Assembly: GCF_000165425.1 (NCBI RefSeq)
Contig: NW_001799041.1
Span: forward strand, 69,089-133,088
Direction: 5' to 3'
Origin: Paramecium tetraurelia
Lineage: Eukaryota > Ciliophora > Oligohymenophorea > Peniculida > Parameciidae
Length of the DNA stretch: 64,000 nt
A program made the position numbers and the translations under genes. Under the pieces are notes generated by a model that was not told the origin of the DNA, ran no database searches, and was given only the letters and a program-made list of their open reading frames with translations. This document shows, piece by piece, positions 1 to 12,494 of the stretch (position 1 is its first letter; each line of letters begins with the position of its first letter).

Positions 1-1560
1 TGGTTAACGTCAGTATACCTTAAAATACAACCAAAAAGTTAGAAATCCAATTCATAGATCCAAATTTATTGTGGGACTGTTAGACTCTTATCTACAACTA
101 TGAAAAAACATAAGATCCTACACTTGGTTAAATTCTGCAATCTCCAGAGATTTAAGATAAAATCTAACAAATTAACCCAACCGATCTGATTTATATCTGT
201 ACATCAGCTTACTAACATGATGATACAGATGAAAATGATAAAATGTCAAGTTTAAGGAAGAAATTGAAATACAAAAAGTTATACATCAGGAAGGCTTTGC
301 AATCAGAACTCAATATTGAAAAAGACAATAAAATTTGTATAATGATACATGAATCCTTCAAGTAAAATGCTTAATATCAATGGAAGAGAGAAATTACTCC
401 TGCTTTCAACTTCTATTTTGATAAAACCAAAACTACCCATGCTGACATACATAAATTTATCTTTGATATTCATGTTGGAGTCTTAGCCACATTTGAAGAC
501 CTCCCCAAATATTAAGGCAACAATTGGAGCGAATATTATGAAGAGAATATATTAGACAAGGTTTATTATTTAGAATTCAAATCCAATTAAAATTGGTAAG
601 TTGAGTGTGCTTATTGCAATGCCAAATCATGCAATGATTGTGTATGTGCATATGTTTAAGACACTTGTATTGAAAAATATATATAAAAAGAACCTAAATT
701 AGAAATTGAAGTATTTGTAGTCTGGAAAAGAGGATTCAAATCAGCTAGCTCTGTTGATGAGTTATACAATGATTGGTTGAAACATCATCAAAGGAAATAA
801 ACAGATGTTGAGGAATTGCCAAAATAATTAACTGATCAAGAACAAACATAAGAAGTTGTCGATGATGCAAAATAATAAGAAAACATATCTGATGAATAAT
901 CTGCTTAGAAATAAAATTTCACTACATGTCTCGTACCTATTGAACCTGCAATACCAACAATCTAACCTACTAATGTTTAAGGTGCAACTGAAAAATCAAT
1001 GAAATTAACTGAATGTTTGAAATTCTCTGAGCAACCTGAATAACTAGATGAAGAAAATACTTGGTATTGTAATCAATGCAAAGATCATGTGTATTTTATC
1101 CATTTTAATCTATTAGCCGTGCTTTTAAAGTCATGGAAATCTATAAGACACCTAAAATATTGATATTCCATTTAAAGAGGTTCAAGAACTCCAATAAATT
1201 TTTCAAAAGCAAACTTGAAACCTTAATAGATTTTCCAATCGAAAATTTTGACATTAGAGAATTTGTTTAGAATCATCATTTACCATCTGATTTCGCTAAT
1301 GAAAATCCTCAAAATTCAAGTATTAAATTTAATTAAATTACGAGAAATCAATGATCCCTATTTATTATGATCTATACGCAATTTCTAATCATTTTGGAGG
1401 ATTGGGAGGTGGACATTACACAGCCTTTGCTAAAAACTACTATGATAACACATGGTATAATTTCGATGACAGTTCAGTGCATCCTATAAAAGAAGAATCT
1501 GTTAATTCAACATTAATTACAAGCGCAGCCTATGTATTATTTTATCGCAGAAGAGAATGA
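1..1560 (+). CDS. Ubiquitin-specific protease, C-terminal part (5' end outside window)
   Basis: Deubiquitinating cysteine protease of the USP (C19) family, closest in feel to the USP4/11/15 or Ubp12 group. The frame is open from base 1 with TGA as the only stop, so the catalytic Cys box lies upstream of the window. Seen here: the zinc-binding pair WYCNQC near the middle, then [10 protein letters not shown], and the catalytic His box [14 protein letters not shown] followed by YNFDDSSV near the end. A 26-nt intron (1091-1116) joins CKDHV to RAFKVMEIY, and a 25-nt intron (1320-1344, ending in GAG) restores the frame before the His box. The linker between the zinc cysteines and the upstream region is long, acidic and Q-rich, as in USP4-type enzymes with an insert. 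Family assignment is firm; the exact orthologue is not. Confidence 0.9.
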
Positions 1561-1968
1561 TATTCAAAAAGCAAAAATATAAATATATTTATATTAATAA
1601 ATTATATTCTAATCTGTCAATTAAAGTAACCATTAAAATAATAATAAATTTCAACTAGAATAAAACAGCCTATTCTATAAATTTATCTATGATAGTAGCT
1701 TTTCCCTATATAGAATAACTATAAAACTCTGATGACAACTATCTAAATTTTTAATTATCTGCCACTATTGCTTTTTCTCAGATACCTAATTCAAAAGATC
1801 TTTATTTCTTGGTTACTTTTTGGTTTCTACATTTCTTAAAGTTTAGATTTTGCCAAATGTTCAAGAAAATTGAGAATTTTCATTCTAGTTATTTATTCAA
1901 TAGAGCGAAAGGAGAACAAAGAATTTAATAGTTATCAAATTATATCATATATATATGTTTATTATAAA

Positions 1969-3858
1969 TCATCTGCTTTATTGGTATTAATCTATTATAT
2001 ATTAAAAATACTGATACATTATCCGTAGACTGGTGCTTTATTTTGATAATTGAATTAGAAACTATCTAATTCAGCTTAGGATGTGTACAACTAAGGCTAT
2101 TGATTCTACATTGGAGCTATAGGAATCTATTTTTTCTATTCTAATTCTTATTTTTCTTTTTTCAAATCAAGCATGCCTAATAAATCAGGTTAATTAGTAT
2201 TTGTGCTTTTAGGTTGAGTGGCTGAGACAAAGTCACCAAAAGCAAATTCATCTTACTATTATTTTGTTTAATTAGCTTAATATGTTGGAACTTATGGCTT
2301 TACATAATTTTGATTTTGTTGTTACTATTAGTAATTATTTATTTAATAATTTTAGTACAGATTAGGTTATTAATATGTATTTTATTACTATTATATGGGA
2401 TATAGATTTTATTATACTTAATTTTATTAATATAATAATTATTAAGGCTATTAATAAAATTGTTGTTAATTATTTTGTTAAGAAGGTATTTATTATCCAA
2501 AGAGAATAGGATCTTGTTATTGTTATTAAGATGTTGGTGGTGTAAAAATGTCATTAGGTAATAAATTAGTCTATACCTTCTATTAAACTTAAGGTTATGG
2601 AATTTGATTACTAACAGGAGTAGCAGTTTAAAATTGACCCCATTCATTATTTTGATTATTTGCCTATTGAGAGGGAGGTGGTTATAAAGGTGGAACAATT
2701 TATGGTTATTATGGAGGTGTTTGTTAAGGAGCATCAAAAATATCTAATAGATTTTTTTATTATTATTATTATTATGGTTGTTATTGTTATTATTATGGTT
2801 GTTATTATTATTACTGTTACTATGGCTGATGCTGCTGTTATTACTATTATGTCTTAGGTCCTGGAACATCCCACTTTTCTCCAGGTTTAGCTAATCTCAT
2901 TACAGGTTCTGAAAATGGTACCGCTGATGTTTATTATGAAGGAGTTGTCCATGATATTCCATTACAACTTATATTAGCATTAGTATTAGAATTATTATTT
3001 GTGTTATTATTAGTATGATTATTATTTGTGTTATTATTAGCATTATTATTATTATTACTTGTACCTCTGTATCTATCTAAGCCTCCTCCACTCTCTAAGC
3101 CACCATTATTATTTTCTGCTTTATAGATATTGAATGCTTACAATAATTTGTTGATTATGATGAATTGGATTCTTATCCATATTTTGGCTTATTGCCTTCA
3201 TATGAATTACTTCCATAACCTTGATAAGATGTGTTACTTCCAATAGCTCCAACACCCCCAGCAGCTTATATTTTAAATTTAATGTTACCTGCCAATCGTT
3301 CTCGTATCTTTTTAGCACTCTCTCTTTCTTCTTCAATCAACTTTTCATTGCTTAACAAATCTACTAATTGTTTAGTCTTATCACGAACTAATCATTATTC
3401 ATTTAATTACTTGAGAGACCCTTGTCGGAACCTTGTTCAACTAGAAAGAAATCAGAGAAACTTCTGATTTTGTAGATATTGTCTCTGAATTCTCCTACAC
3501 AACGAGGTGCTCCATTCTTTGTCAAATATTCTATCATATTGAGAGTCTAGTATTATTTTATGAAGGAATCATACTTTCAAAATTCTACGCCACTCTCTAT
3601 TATCTGAATCAAGACGTTTCCAAATGAATTTCATAATCGTATCGCAAGATGTACTAAAATATTCAACAAAACATTCTTACTATCCATATGATGCCTCTGC
3701 TACTTCTTATAGCAATTTAGTAGGAGTATTCCAATTCTCGTTAGATGTTGCTTCAGATAATGTCTACTCCAAAGGAGATTTGGTAAGCTTATCCTTGCTG
3801 GGGTAAATTGAAATTCATACATCTATTGAGCTGCTTCCTTGATAGCTTGTAGGTTCAT
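1969..3858 (-). CDS. Epsin-like clathrin adaptor (ENTH domain)
   Basis: Endocytic or endosomal adaptor that binds membranes through an N-terminal ENTH domain and recruits clathrin. After removal of short introns, residues about 1-145 read as an ENTH domain: SEATSNENWNTPTKLLQEVA, FIWKRLDSDNREWRRILK, YLTKNGAPRCVGEFRDNIYK and KTKQLVDLLSNEKLIEEER are typical. Introns of about 23, 28 and 32 nt interrupt it. The rest is low-complexity Asn/Gln/Pro-rich sequence with LLDIFDAP (clathrin-box-like), two FG-D/Q-F type pieces and DLLGMLDL. The last 26 nt before the chosen stop look like an intron (GTATCAG..ATAATAG); without it the frame would end at 1935. Much of the tail is Gln written as TAA/TAG, which breaks it into small pieces under the standard code. 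Confidence 0.85.
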
Positions 3859-4035
3859 TTTAAATTAATTAATACAATTAATATCTGATTGTGCAATATA
3901 AAAAAAAACAGATATATATTGACAAAGTTTATTTTCTATTTATTTTGAGCATTCAAATCCCTCAACAAAGGCCAAACTCAATATGGATTAACCTAAAATG
4001 TTCTCTTTTTGATTTGATAAAATTACTAAAAAATA

Positions 4036-5127
4036 ATGAGGCTACATGAAGAATACTAGGAGTTGATTCAAACCAAATTGTAAGATAGGATAACAATATT
4101 TTTGAAGAATTTATTAGATTAGTTTAAGTCATTGCAATTTTTAAGAATTATCAAGTTTACTTTATATTATAAATTTTGCTAAACAAATGAGAAAGTAAGG
4201 TTTTTCTCGCATTCTATAAAATTCCTTTTAAACCAAAGACAGCTATTTTTTCTTAGAATTCTCATACTAAAGCTAATGTTATCTCAAGAAAGACTGAAAA
4301 GTAGCCATTATTTCATAAAGAATAACGATGAAAAGCTAAGAATATTTATGGTTTTAAAATATTTAGATTAAGTATTGATATAATAATACAAAAATTGGAA
4401 AGCAATAAATGCAGATATCCTTCTGCTTTCATAGCTATAATTGAAAATTACAAAGATTAAATGTTGTAGTGTAAATTTTATTAATAAAATGATCATTTTA
4501 TTAGAGATTAAGTTGTTTTATTCGATAAATGGTTCAAAAAAATTTTAGTCCTAACTTTAACAAAGCACCATTTAAAAATTTTTATATTATCTTCAAGAAA
4601 GTGAATGATTTAGAAGTCATTAATTAATGATATATGATTTCTGATCGAATTTTCAATAGGTTAACTCAAGATTATTGGTCCATAATAAATTTAGTTAAAA
4701 ACTTTTGATGGAGTTTCTGATATAAACATTTTATGTAAATTGAATAATTGTTCAAAGGAAGATATAAAACATCAAACTTTGTAAAAGATATTGTGGAAAT
4801 AAAACAATTTTAGTTCGATAGGATGATAAGAAACCACCATTTTTTGTAATTGAATGATCCTATCATTTGATTTTATAAGTTAAAATCAAGTTATTTTAGA
4901 TATTTTTGTGGCTACTCTTATTATAATCATGAAAGCAGTTGTTCTTAATAAGTATTCTATTTGATTTCGATAATTATAATGAATTATCAAGTCAATTTTA
5001 TGATGAAAAGCAAGTATTGCTAATTATATAATTTCAAAACCATTTGGAAATTGATAATTCAGGTTAGATCTCAGCAGATCAAGTTAAAAATAAAATATAC
5101 TCAATTATTTAATGGCTAGATAGATGA
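4036..5127 (+). pseudogene. Possible gene relic with C-terminal EF-hand
   Basis: ATG at 4036 opens a 190-codon frame up to TGA 4606. A second protein-like stretch lies in another frame (about 4605-4826, with its own internal TGA at 4635). A third (about 4950-5127) returns to the first frame and holds an EF-hand-like loop, EIDNSGQISADQV, preceded by a degenerate one (DFDNYNELS). I could not find GT..AG introns of usual size that join the first and second parts. The order is compatible with a calcium-regulated protein that has decayed, for example a CDPK-type kinase tail, but no kinase motif is visible. It could also be a functional gene with introns I failed to place. Confidence 0.35.
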
Positions 5128-5251
5128 TATTTTCAAGGAGGGAACACAAAAATGAAATAATAATTTATATTATATATGAAAATAAATATTCGTTTTTCGA
5201 TTTTTTAGCACAAATAAATCCTCAGACGTATGTCAATAATAATTACAATAA

Positions 5252-6465
5252 ATGTTAAAACTAACTCTTTGTGTATTGTTAGTGCTTGGTGCAACAGCCA
5301 TCAATGTCTAATCATCCGTCTGGACAAATCGTGACTAAAAGGCTCTTGCTCAAATTCATACATCTGGTTGGGGTAAGTTCATTTTGAACTATGCCGAACT
5401 TCATATGTAAACAGGAGGTATCCTTTCTGAACTCAACAGCGAAATTGAAAAACTCGTAACTATTTATCGTAACTAATTTCTAAGGTTGGTGAATTGGAAG
5501 AGGAATTAGCTGGAGTCCATCACGAATTCAATAGAAGAACAGATGTTCACAACAGAGAAGTTGCTAGACTTGAATAAGAAATTCAAGACAAGGAAAGAGG
5601 TATAATAAAATATGATGGTTTTAGAACTCTTCAATGCTCATGATTTCTATGATAACGTCCTCATCCCATAAAGAGATAGATTTGCTGCCTAACTTGAATA
5701 ATTATAAGAAAACATTGCTTAAAACAGAAGAACACTTTCAGAAGCTGAAGTCAAAAGAGAAAATGATCACGAAACCTTCGAATCAGAAGTTGCTGAACAC
5801 AATGATGCTATTAGTGCTATTGATGAATGCCTTTAATTGTTGAGCACAATCGCTACCCCATCTCTTGCTTAAATCAAAAAGGTTTAAAAGAACCTCAGCA
5901 AAATCCAAAGTTCATTGAAAAAACACAACTAATTCCAAATCTTCGTTAAAGTCCTTTTGGAAATCACAGTTGAATCTAACTTTGCTGACTAAGGTGCTCT
6001 TAGAGATGTAATTCTAACAACTTAAATGATAGATTGTTGTTGCTTTCAATAATTTGAGAGTTGAATTGGTTGATTCACTCAACTAAATCACTGCTGATGA
6101 AGCTTAAGCTGTTACTGATTTCAATAACTAAGTCATCTAATTAAACCAAGAACATGCTGAATTCTAAAGAGCAGTTGTTGTTAAGAATGCAGAAATCGAA
6201 GCTAATGCCAGTACTATCTCAATTTCTAATCAATTTAGCCAAGATCGAATAAACTCTTGACCTCATCGATGAACTTGATGCTGACTTGGAAACCCTCAAT
6301 GGATAATTGTAAGCTGAAAACGATGACTATGCCTTCGCCACTGATGTTTACAATGCCACCGTTGCAGAATACAACAAGGAAATCAACGCTGCCAACTAAG
6401 CCTTAGAATTGCTCAACTAACCAAGATTCTAAGATTACGTCAAATCATAACTCAAGGGAGCATGA
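5252..6465 (+). CDS. Trichocyst matrix protein (TMP family)
   Basis: Secretory protein of the crystalline trichocyst core, stored in regulated secretory granules and released on exocytosis. A clear signal peptide starts the frame ([16 protein letters not shown]). The body is helical and charged with coiled-coil periodicity, as usual for this family, including [18 protein letters not shown], a typical early TMP motif. Introns of 29, 25, 25 and 28 nt (GTAACT.., GTATAA.., GTAATT.., GTACTA..) are needed to keep the frame to TGA 6463. Codon use is richer in G/C-ending codons than in the neighbours, which suggests high expression. A second, more distant member lies at 17881-19141 on the other strand. 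Confidence 0.85.
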
Positions 6466-6558
6466 TCTATTAAAATAACATCAATCAAAAGTTATCACCA
6501 TTCTATCAATCTTCTATTTTCTCATTTTTTTAGTTAATTTATTTTATTTCCTTTTAAA

Positions 6559-9500
6559 ATGAGTTAAACTCCACCATCTGAAGCCCAGATCTAAACTCTA
6601 AAAGAGGAAATACTTCAACTACAATTTGAATTAAGCCAGTACTCCTATTTACCATCATAATCTATTAGATAAAAGTAAGAAGCAGATGAAAAGGACGAGT
6701 TTTACAACAGCGAAATCGAGGAAAGAGACCAAACCATTGCAAAACTCAAGGCCGGTTTCTCAGAATCTGATTCCATGAAGTAATATCTAATTGCAATATC
6801 AACAAAGATTGATTAGCCAATTATAAGATTAATTGAAATAGTTGAATTACGATTATGATTAACTTCTGATGGAGAAAGGAAGTTACTAAAGTGATACTAA
6901 AGAATCATAAAACTAAATATCAGATGAGCCAATTTAAACAAAAGAGTAATATTTTTAATTGTAACAGAAATGAAATTATTACTCTCAAAACGTAGATACA
7001 AAATGAGAAAGAATTAACACTCAAATTGCAACAATAAATAAGCACATTATAAGCCGATATTGAAAATATGATAAATGAAAAACAAATGGAACAAGAAGAA
7101 GATAACAATGAAGAAATCTAATAATTTTAAAAGTAATTCATTCTTCATAGTAAAAAACAGATAAATAGACATGTATAAGCAGTAAATCAATACATTAGAA
7201 TCTGAAAACTAAAAGTTGAAAGCCATATAAACTGAAAGTTCAAATTATGCTCATCAAATATTTAAATTAGAATAATAGATCTCTATTTAAGTTAATTAAA
7301 TTACTCAATTTGAAAAATTAAAGTATTGAGATATCATTAAATCTTAGAAAATAATATGAAGAATTGAAGGAGGAATCCTAAAATTATGAAGAGACAGAAG
7401 AAAAAATAAAGGATTTAGAAGATCAAAAAGATTTACTCCAAAAAAAAACAAATTAATACTTAAATGAAATTAATGAACTAAAAGAAGAAATTTAAGTTTT
7501 AAAATTGAAACCTTCGACTGTTCTCATCAACCAATCGGATAACGAAGAAATTTTAAGAGAAAATGAATAATTAAAGTAGATATTGTATTTATCAATCTTG
7601 TAGGTAATATTTAAATGAGATCGTAGAACTTAATACATAATTGAAGCATGATAATTTCATCATCTCCGAAGAATATAAGTATTTATAATAGGTTAATTTT
7701 CTATAAGAAACCTTAAAGAATCTAACGATTAAATTGTTACTGAATCTGCTAAGCTACTTGATGAAAATCAGTAATATTGTTTTATATTTAGATATGAGAT
7801 TGATTCATTGAAGGAATAGCTAAAAGATCAATAATTTTTGGAAGATACCATTACTAATTATAAATAAGCTCAAGAAATCTACAAGTAAAAAATATAAGTC
7901 ATGGAAAAAGAAAAAAATGACTTGCAAGAAACATTAAACTAAGAAAAGTAAGTATACAAGTAAATAAACCTTAGATAAAAATATGAAAATGCATTTAATT
8001 AAGTTAAAGAATTATTGTAAAAGAATGAGTTTGATCAATAAAAGTTAATTAAATGTGAATAAAACGAGCAAGATTTGAGGGATTAAATTCAATAATTAAA
8101 TGTTTAATTAGAATAAATCCAATTCTAAAATTAAAAAACCACATTCAATGAGAATAATGCTTAATAGTTACTTAATGAAAATAACCAATTAAAACAAGAA
8201 ATCCATTAATTACAGTAATTATATTTAAAATATCCAAAGGGTAGCAAGTCAAAGAGAGGCATTTTAGAAGAAAGATGAATTTGCTTAAATAAAAGAATAA
8301 TTGTAAGAATGGGAGAACCTTACTTAACTTGTCTCTGGAAACCTAAATGCAATTAATTCAAAGGATGTTAAAGTTTAATAATTAAGTACAAACAAATATC
8401 AATATTAGTCAACTGTTTCTTGAATTATTAAGAGACAAATTTGTCCCATTAAAATCAAATAGAAATCTTGCAAAATGAACTAAAACAACATAAATTAGAA
8501 TTGAATAAATCAAACTCTGAAAAATTAAACCTAGAAGAATAGTTGGTTTTACAGAAAGCTTCAGAAGAATAATTAAAATAAAAAACTGTCAGAAAATCAA
8601 TATACCACAATTAAATTCAGAGTAGCGATGATTTAAAGTAATTCAATATAAAAGTTAAGATAATAGTATGAAATCTTGCAGTCAAAGTATGATAGTTTGC
8701 TTCTGATGAAACAGAGATAAGAACAAAGCGAAAAAAAAAAAATATTAGAGAAAGAACAAATAATTTAATTGGAACTTGAAAATTCATCTCTTAAAGAACA
8801 AATATAGTAAATTACCACCTAAAAAGAAAAGATAAGAAGCAAAAGAGAATCTTTAGCATAAAACATTAAAAATGTTAATGATACTATTATAGAAGATTTC
8901 AATAAAAAAATTTAAGAGTAAAATTAACTTATTGAATAATATGAATAGAAAATTAGGGATCTAGATCAATAATTAAAATAATAATAATTTATTCAGGTAG
9001 ATCAATAGGAAGATTGTGAATAGTTAGAAACAGTAGAAGAAGAAAACCATATTCCTCTAATTAGATAATTTGATGAATCTGAATACACTGAACAAATTTA
9101 GTTAAAAGAATAAAATGAATTGCTTTGGAAATAAATTAACGAATTAAAATAGTCATAAAGTATTTTTTATTTAATACTTAGACAATGATGAGCTGAAATA
9201 ATTACGTGCCTAAAATGCATTATTAAAATAGGAATTATAATAATACAAATAAAATATTTAACAAATGTCAAATATTGAAGGGTAATTTTAACAATATAGT
9301 CCGTTGAATATTCTTAAAGTGCAGTCGTTTTTAAAATAAAAGGACAACAAAAAGCCTAAAGATAAAATTAAGAAATAATAATTAGTTTTAGAGAATGAAA
9401 GCAATCCTGTTTCAAAAAAAAAAGAAATAATTATGTAAAAGTTGATTTAGGAATAAAATTAAAAGATTAATAAAATATAGGATAATTATGAATAATTAAT

Positions 9501-9726
9501 GATATTATTAAAAAATATCATTTTAGACATTAAGCAAAAATAAAATCAATTAAAAATTGAAGAATTAACAAAAAAGTCATAAGTCTTACAATATTTAAGC
9601 AAATTAAGGCAATCTACTGAAATAATACTCAACAAATTAGTGCTAGTTTAAAATAAAAATGAAATATACAAGTAATAATACTAATAGTAGCAACAATAAA
9701 TTTAAGATTCTGAAGATCTTATTTGA
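6559..9726 (+). CDS. Long Gln-rich coiled-coil protein
   Basis: About 1000 residues of nearly continuous heptad-like, Glu/Gln/Lys/Leu-rich sequence, spliced through several 22-30 nt introns, for example GTATTTTTTATTTAATACTTAG near 9160. It begins MSQTPPSEAQIQTLKEEI only 94 bp after the trichocyst gene stop and ends QQIQDSEDLI at TGA 9724. No enzymatic domain, membrane segment or signal peptide is visible. Such proteins in ciliates are often basal-body, cortical or Golgi tethers, but the sequence does not choose between these. The exact exon structure in the middle (about 8600-8700) is not fully resolved. Confidence 0.7.
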
Positions 9727-10196
9727 TTATTTTTTTCATTTATTAATCATCATTATATTAAATCTCGTTCAATTATATCTATTTAAGAGGGGTACTGAAA
9801 ATATTAATCATCAGATTAATAATATATTTTTAAGCTAAATAATCAACATTTTAAATTACTATTTAACCTTAATTTATTTTCAAGATTTATGTATTGATAT
9901 ATTTTTATAATAAAACGTTTTATTTTTGTTCGATATGTTGATTAAATTCTTTATCATTAGATTTTATTAAAGGTTAAATTATAATTGCTAATGATTACTT
10001 TCAATTTATAAGTTATTTGGATATTATTTCATCCTAAAATTATCGAAATAAAGTGAGATTTCCTTATATGAAATTTAGAAATTCAAAACTTTCTTAATAA
10101 ATTTCTTGTATTAATGTTGAGGAAGTTCTAGAAATATGTAGGGGATCAAAATGATAAAATTTAATTAATTTTTATTTAACGAATTATTATATGTAA
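9727..10196. other. AT-rich intergenic stretch
   Basis: No coding frame, repeat or RNA gene is visible between the two coiled-coil genes. It probably holds the 3' end of one gene and the promoter of the next. Confidence 0.5.
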
Positions 10197-10799
10197 ATGC
10201 AGATTCCAAAAGACATAGTAAGGCTTCAATTTGATTATCAAAGTTTAATTAGTAGATATTAAGGATTAGAATAAGTATGCAAAAAATAAGCAAATGAATT
10301 AGCCTAATTAAAAAAGATAAATGAAGAAGTAAAAAGTAATGCTGAAAATTAAGAATGTGGCAAATGTAAAAAATTGTAGGTGCAAATTGATTAATAAAAA
10401 TAACATAACAAAGAATCAAACCTAGAAATTGAATCATTATAAAACTCTTTGAATTTAAAGAAAATATAATTTGATGAATTTCGAGAATAGGTCTAAAATG
10501 AAATGGAAAATAGGATAAAGTAATTTGAAAATTTAAATTAAGTGACTCTTGAACGGTTAGATAGAGTTTAGAAAGATAATTCTCTTTTTGAAATTTTATT
10601 AAGAGAAAGAGACTTAAGAATCGAATAATTAAATTAAATTATATATAATTAAGAATAACAACTACAGTAAGAGAGTTAAGAAGATAATACTTGGAAAAAG
10701 AAGTTTATTAAAATAAATAAAGATTATCATAAACTTTTATCAGAATACAATTCTGTAAAAGCTGATTTGGATGCTATGTATGTAAGCTAATGTAAATGA
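10197..10799 (+). CDS. Coiled-coil protein, unrecognised
   Basis: Frame starting MQIPKDIVRLQFDYQSLISR, rich in Gln/Glu/Lys with a CGKCKK pair near residue 50. It is predicted to be almost entirely coiled coil and shows no recognised domain. It runs to TGA 10797 without an intron (200 codons). It may be the N-terminal part of a longer protein, because a second protein-like frame follows at once (10790-11074), but I found no intron of usual size that joins the two cleanly. Confidence 0.6.
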
Positions 10800-11074
10800 G
10801 TTTTATTATATTCATGGGAATACTATACTAAATTAATTTTATTCATAAACTAGCAAACATACAATTGTTTAATATTGACTCTTTAGAACGCTAAAATTAT
10901 TCAAAATTCTCTGATTATTTTAGCAAAGATGCTTCATATCAAGAAAATAAATAAATTTATCATCTTCCTTAACAACTTTGTCAATCGTAATTTCTGAAAT
11001 AATTAAATCATATACCAATTTACTCCGTCTAAAATACAATGTCAGAAAAATAGGTGAATTTGGCATCTGGATGA
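10790..11074 (+). CDS. Short ORF downstream of the coiled-coil gene, possibly its last exon
   Basis: Frame ending at TGA 11072 with polar, protein-like content (NIDSLERQNYSKFSDYFSKD). The first in-frame ATG (10790) overlaps the stop of the upstream coiled-coil frame. It is probably the C-terminal exon of that gene through an unresolved splice. The stop lies 113 bp before the tRNA. Confidence 0.35.
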
Positions 11075-11187
11075 TCAGATGTTATTTAAATAAGTTAGTT
11101 TAGTGGTTGCTTCTGTATCTATCCAAATCCCATAAATATTTTAATAAAAATATTAAATTATAAATGAATTAATTTGCTTAAATAATT

Positions 11188-11275
11188 GCTCTGGTGAGTG
11201 GGGCTGGTGCTCCGTCAGGGCTTCAAACCCTGAAGGTGCCGAGAGGCACAGCTGTTCGATTCGGCCTCTGGAGCG
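11188..11275 (+). tRNA. tRNA-Sec (anticodon TCA)
   Basis: An 88-nt RNA with the eukaryotic selenocysteine tRNA architecture. The long acceptor stem (GCTCTGGTG with CTCTGGAGC) has 8 of 9 pairs plus a T-T mismatch. The D arm has a 5-6 bp stem around a 4-nt loop (TGGT). The anticodon stem is 6 bp (TCAGGG/CCCTGA) with loop CTTCAAA and anticodon TCA at 11223-11225. The extra arm is long (GTGCC GAGA GGCAC), and a 4-bp T stem carries loop TTCGATT, followed by discriminator G. It is followed by a T run. It would insert selenocysteine at UGA together with SECIS-binding factors. In this genetic code UGA is also the only stop. Confidence 0.93.
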
Positions 11276-11280
11276 AATAA

Positions 11281-11287
11281 TTTTTTT
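11281..11287 (+). terminator. Pol III terminator of tRNA-Sec
   Basis: Seven consecutive T residues start 6 nt after the discriminator base, the usual Pol III stop signal. Confidence 0.7.
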
Positions 11288-11312
11288 AATTTCAATTAAT
11301 ACTAAAAAATAC

Positions 11313-12494
11313 TCATTTACACACAAAAACTGGTATACCACAATAAATGGTTATTTTACAGGTCCTACATTCAATTTGATTACGTTCATCAAAGCACTAT
11401 TTACAACATTATAAATGGTAGCAAGGTATAAAAATGAAGCTTGCAGGTCTACTTTTGCAATGTATACATCTTGTACCTGAATTACAATATGCAAAATTAA
11501 ATTTTGATTTTATTTAATCCAATCCAGGATATTCTTTTTTAAGCATATATGGTTCAAGTTAATTCATAATATACTTTCCAACTTAATAGATAGTTAACAA
11601 TCCAAAGATAACCATAGAGATTTTTGTTAAATTGATTTTAGTTTTTAGTATTCTAAGTTTTCCCATAATGTTTGCTTCTAAAAAATATTTTAATCTGACA
11701 AAATCATTTGCAATGGCCTTTACATTTGTTACCCTCACTTCATTGTCAAGCATTATTGCAGTACATTTCATGCATAATTAATTACCCTTGCTGACTGAAA
11801 AGGGAGTGGGGTATTCCCAAGTTATTTAATTTCCATCAAATAACGTATTTGTACCTACAATTTTTTAACTTATATATTCAAATATTAATAGTTTCTATTT
11901 GGGATGTTTCTTCAACTCAGAAATTAGCCCTGAATATATTTAGTTTTCATCAAAATCTTTAAGAAAAGCAGATGAGATCATATTTGATTTTCTTATAAAA
12001 TCAATATGAATATTTTCAGAAACAAATTAAGTTAATTTTGGGGTTAGCGCCTAAGATAAATCTGTTCTTTAAACTTTTTTTCTAATAATTTGATCTAAAT
12101 TATTCGAATTCACGCTAAAGTTTAGATTTCCTAATTGCATATTCGTATCCATTTATACATAAAGAAAAATGTTTTTAAATATAGTCATTTTTCCATACTA
12201 TTTATATTATGGTAGTAAATAAGTAAATTCATCATATTTTCCATCTCTCCAAGACTCATCTAATAGAATCAGAAGATTTTTGTTTAAAGGAGATTATAAC
12301 TTGATTTTATCCTATAATGTAGTAATTTTTTTTTGCTTTCTTTTAAATTTAAGATAACAACAAAAACTCAACAAAAATCCAGCTGCACATGACAAAATGC
12401 CAAATTTAGAACTCTTTTTAGTAGTTAGAACAATGTTAATTGCTTATATTATGGGATTTCTCACAACATAATCTAAATCTGCATTTCTTCTCAT
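11313..12494 (-). CDS. Membrane RING E3 ubiquitin ligase, MUL1/MAPL-like
   Basis: Intron-less frame of 393 residues. A hydrophobic segment lies near residues 30-48 (FGILSCAAGFLLSFCCYL) and a second near 285-305. A C-terminal RING-HC finger follows: CIHC, then IPCYHLQCCKQC, then CRTC, in the last 50 residues. Two membrane segments flanking a 240-residue loop with a cytosolic C-terminal RING is the layout of MUL1/MAPL/GIDE ligases of the mitochondrial outer membrane and of plant SP1. The loop is divergent, so substrate and location are inferred from layout only. The stop is 38 bp from the tRNA-Sec, in convergent orientation. The start is the first ATG of the frame and is followed directly by the first membrane segment. 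Confidence 0.75.

Noticed and set aside
2760-2850. TTATTATTATGG-type trinucleotide repeat
   Set aside because: It is the antisense of Gln-coding TAA/CAA/CCA codons in the epsin tail, not an independent element.
11051-11075. A 25-nt GT..AG intron (GTGAATTTGG..GATCAG) before the TGA at 11072
   Set aside because: Removing it would send the frame through the tRNA-Sec gene with no stop until well beyond it.
11153-11341. 62-codon minus ORF crossing the tRNA region
   Set aside because: It runs through the tRNA-Sec and the end of the RING gene and has no independent support.
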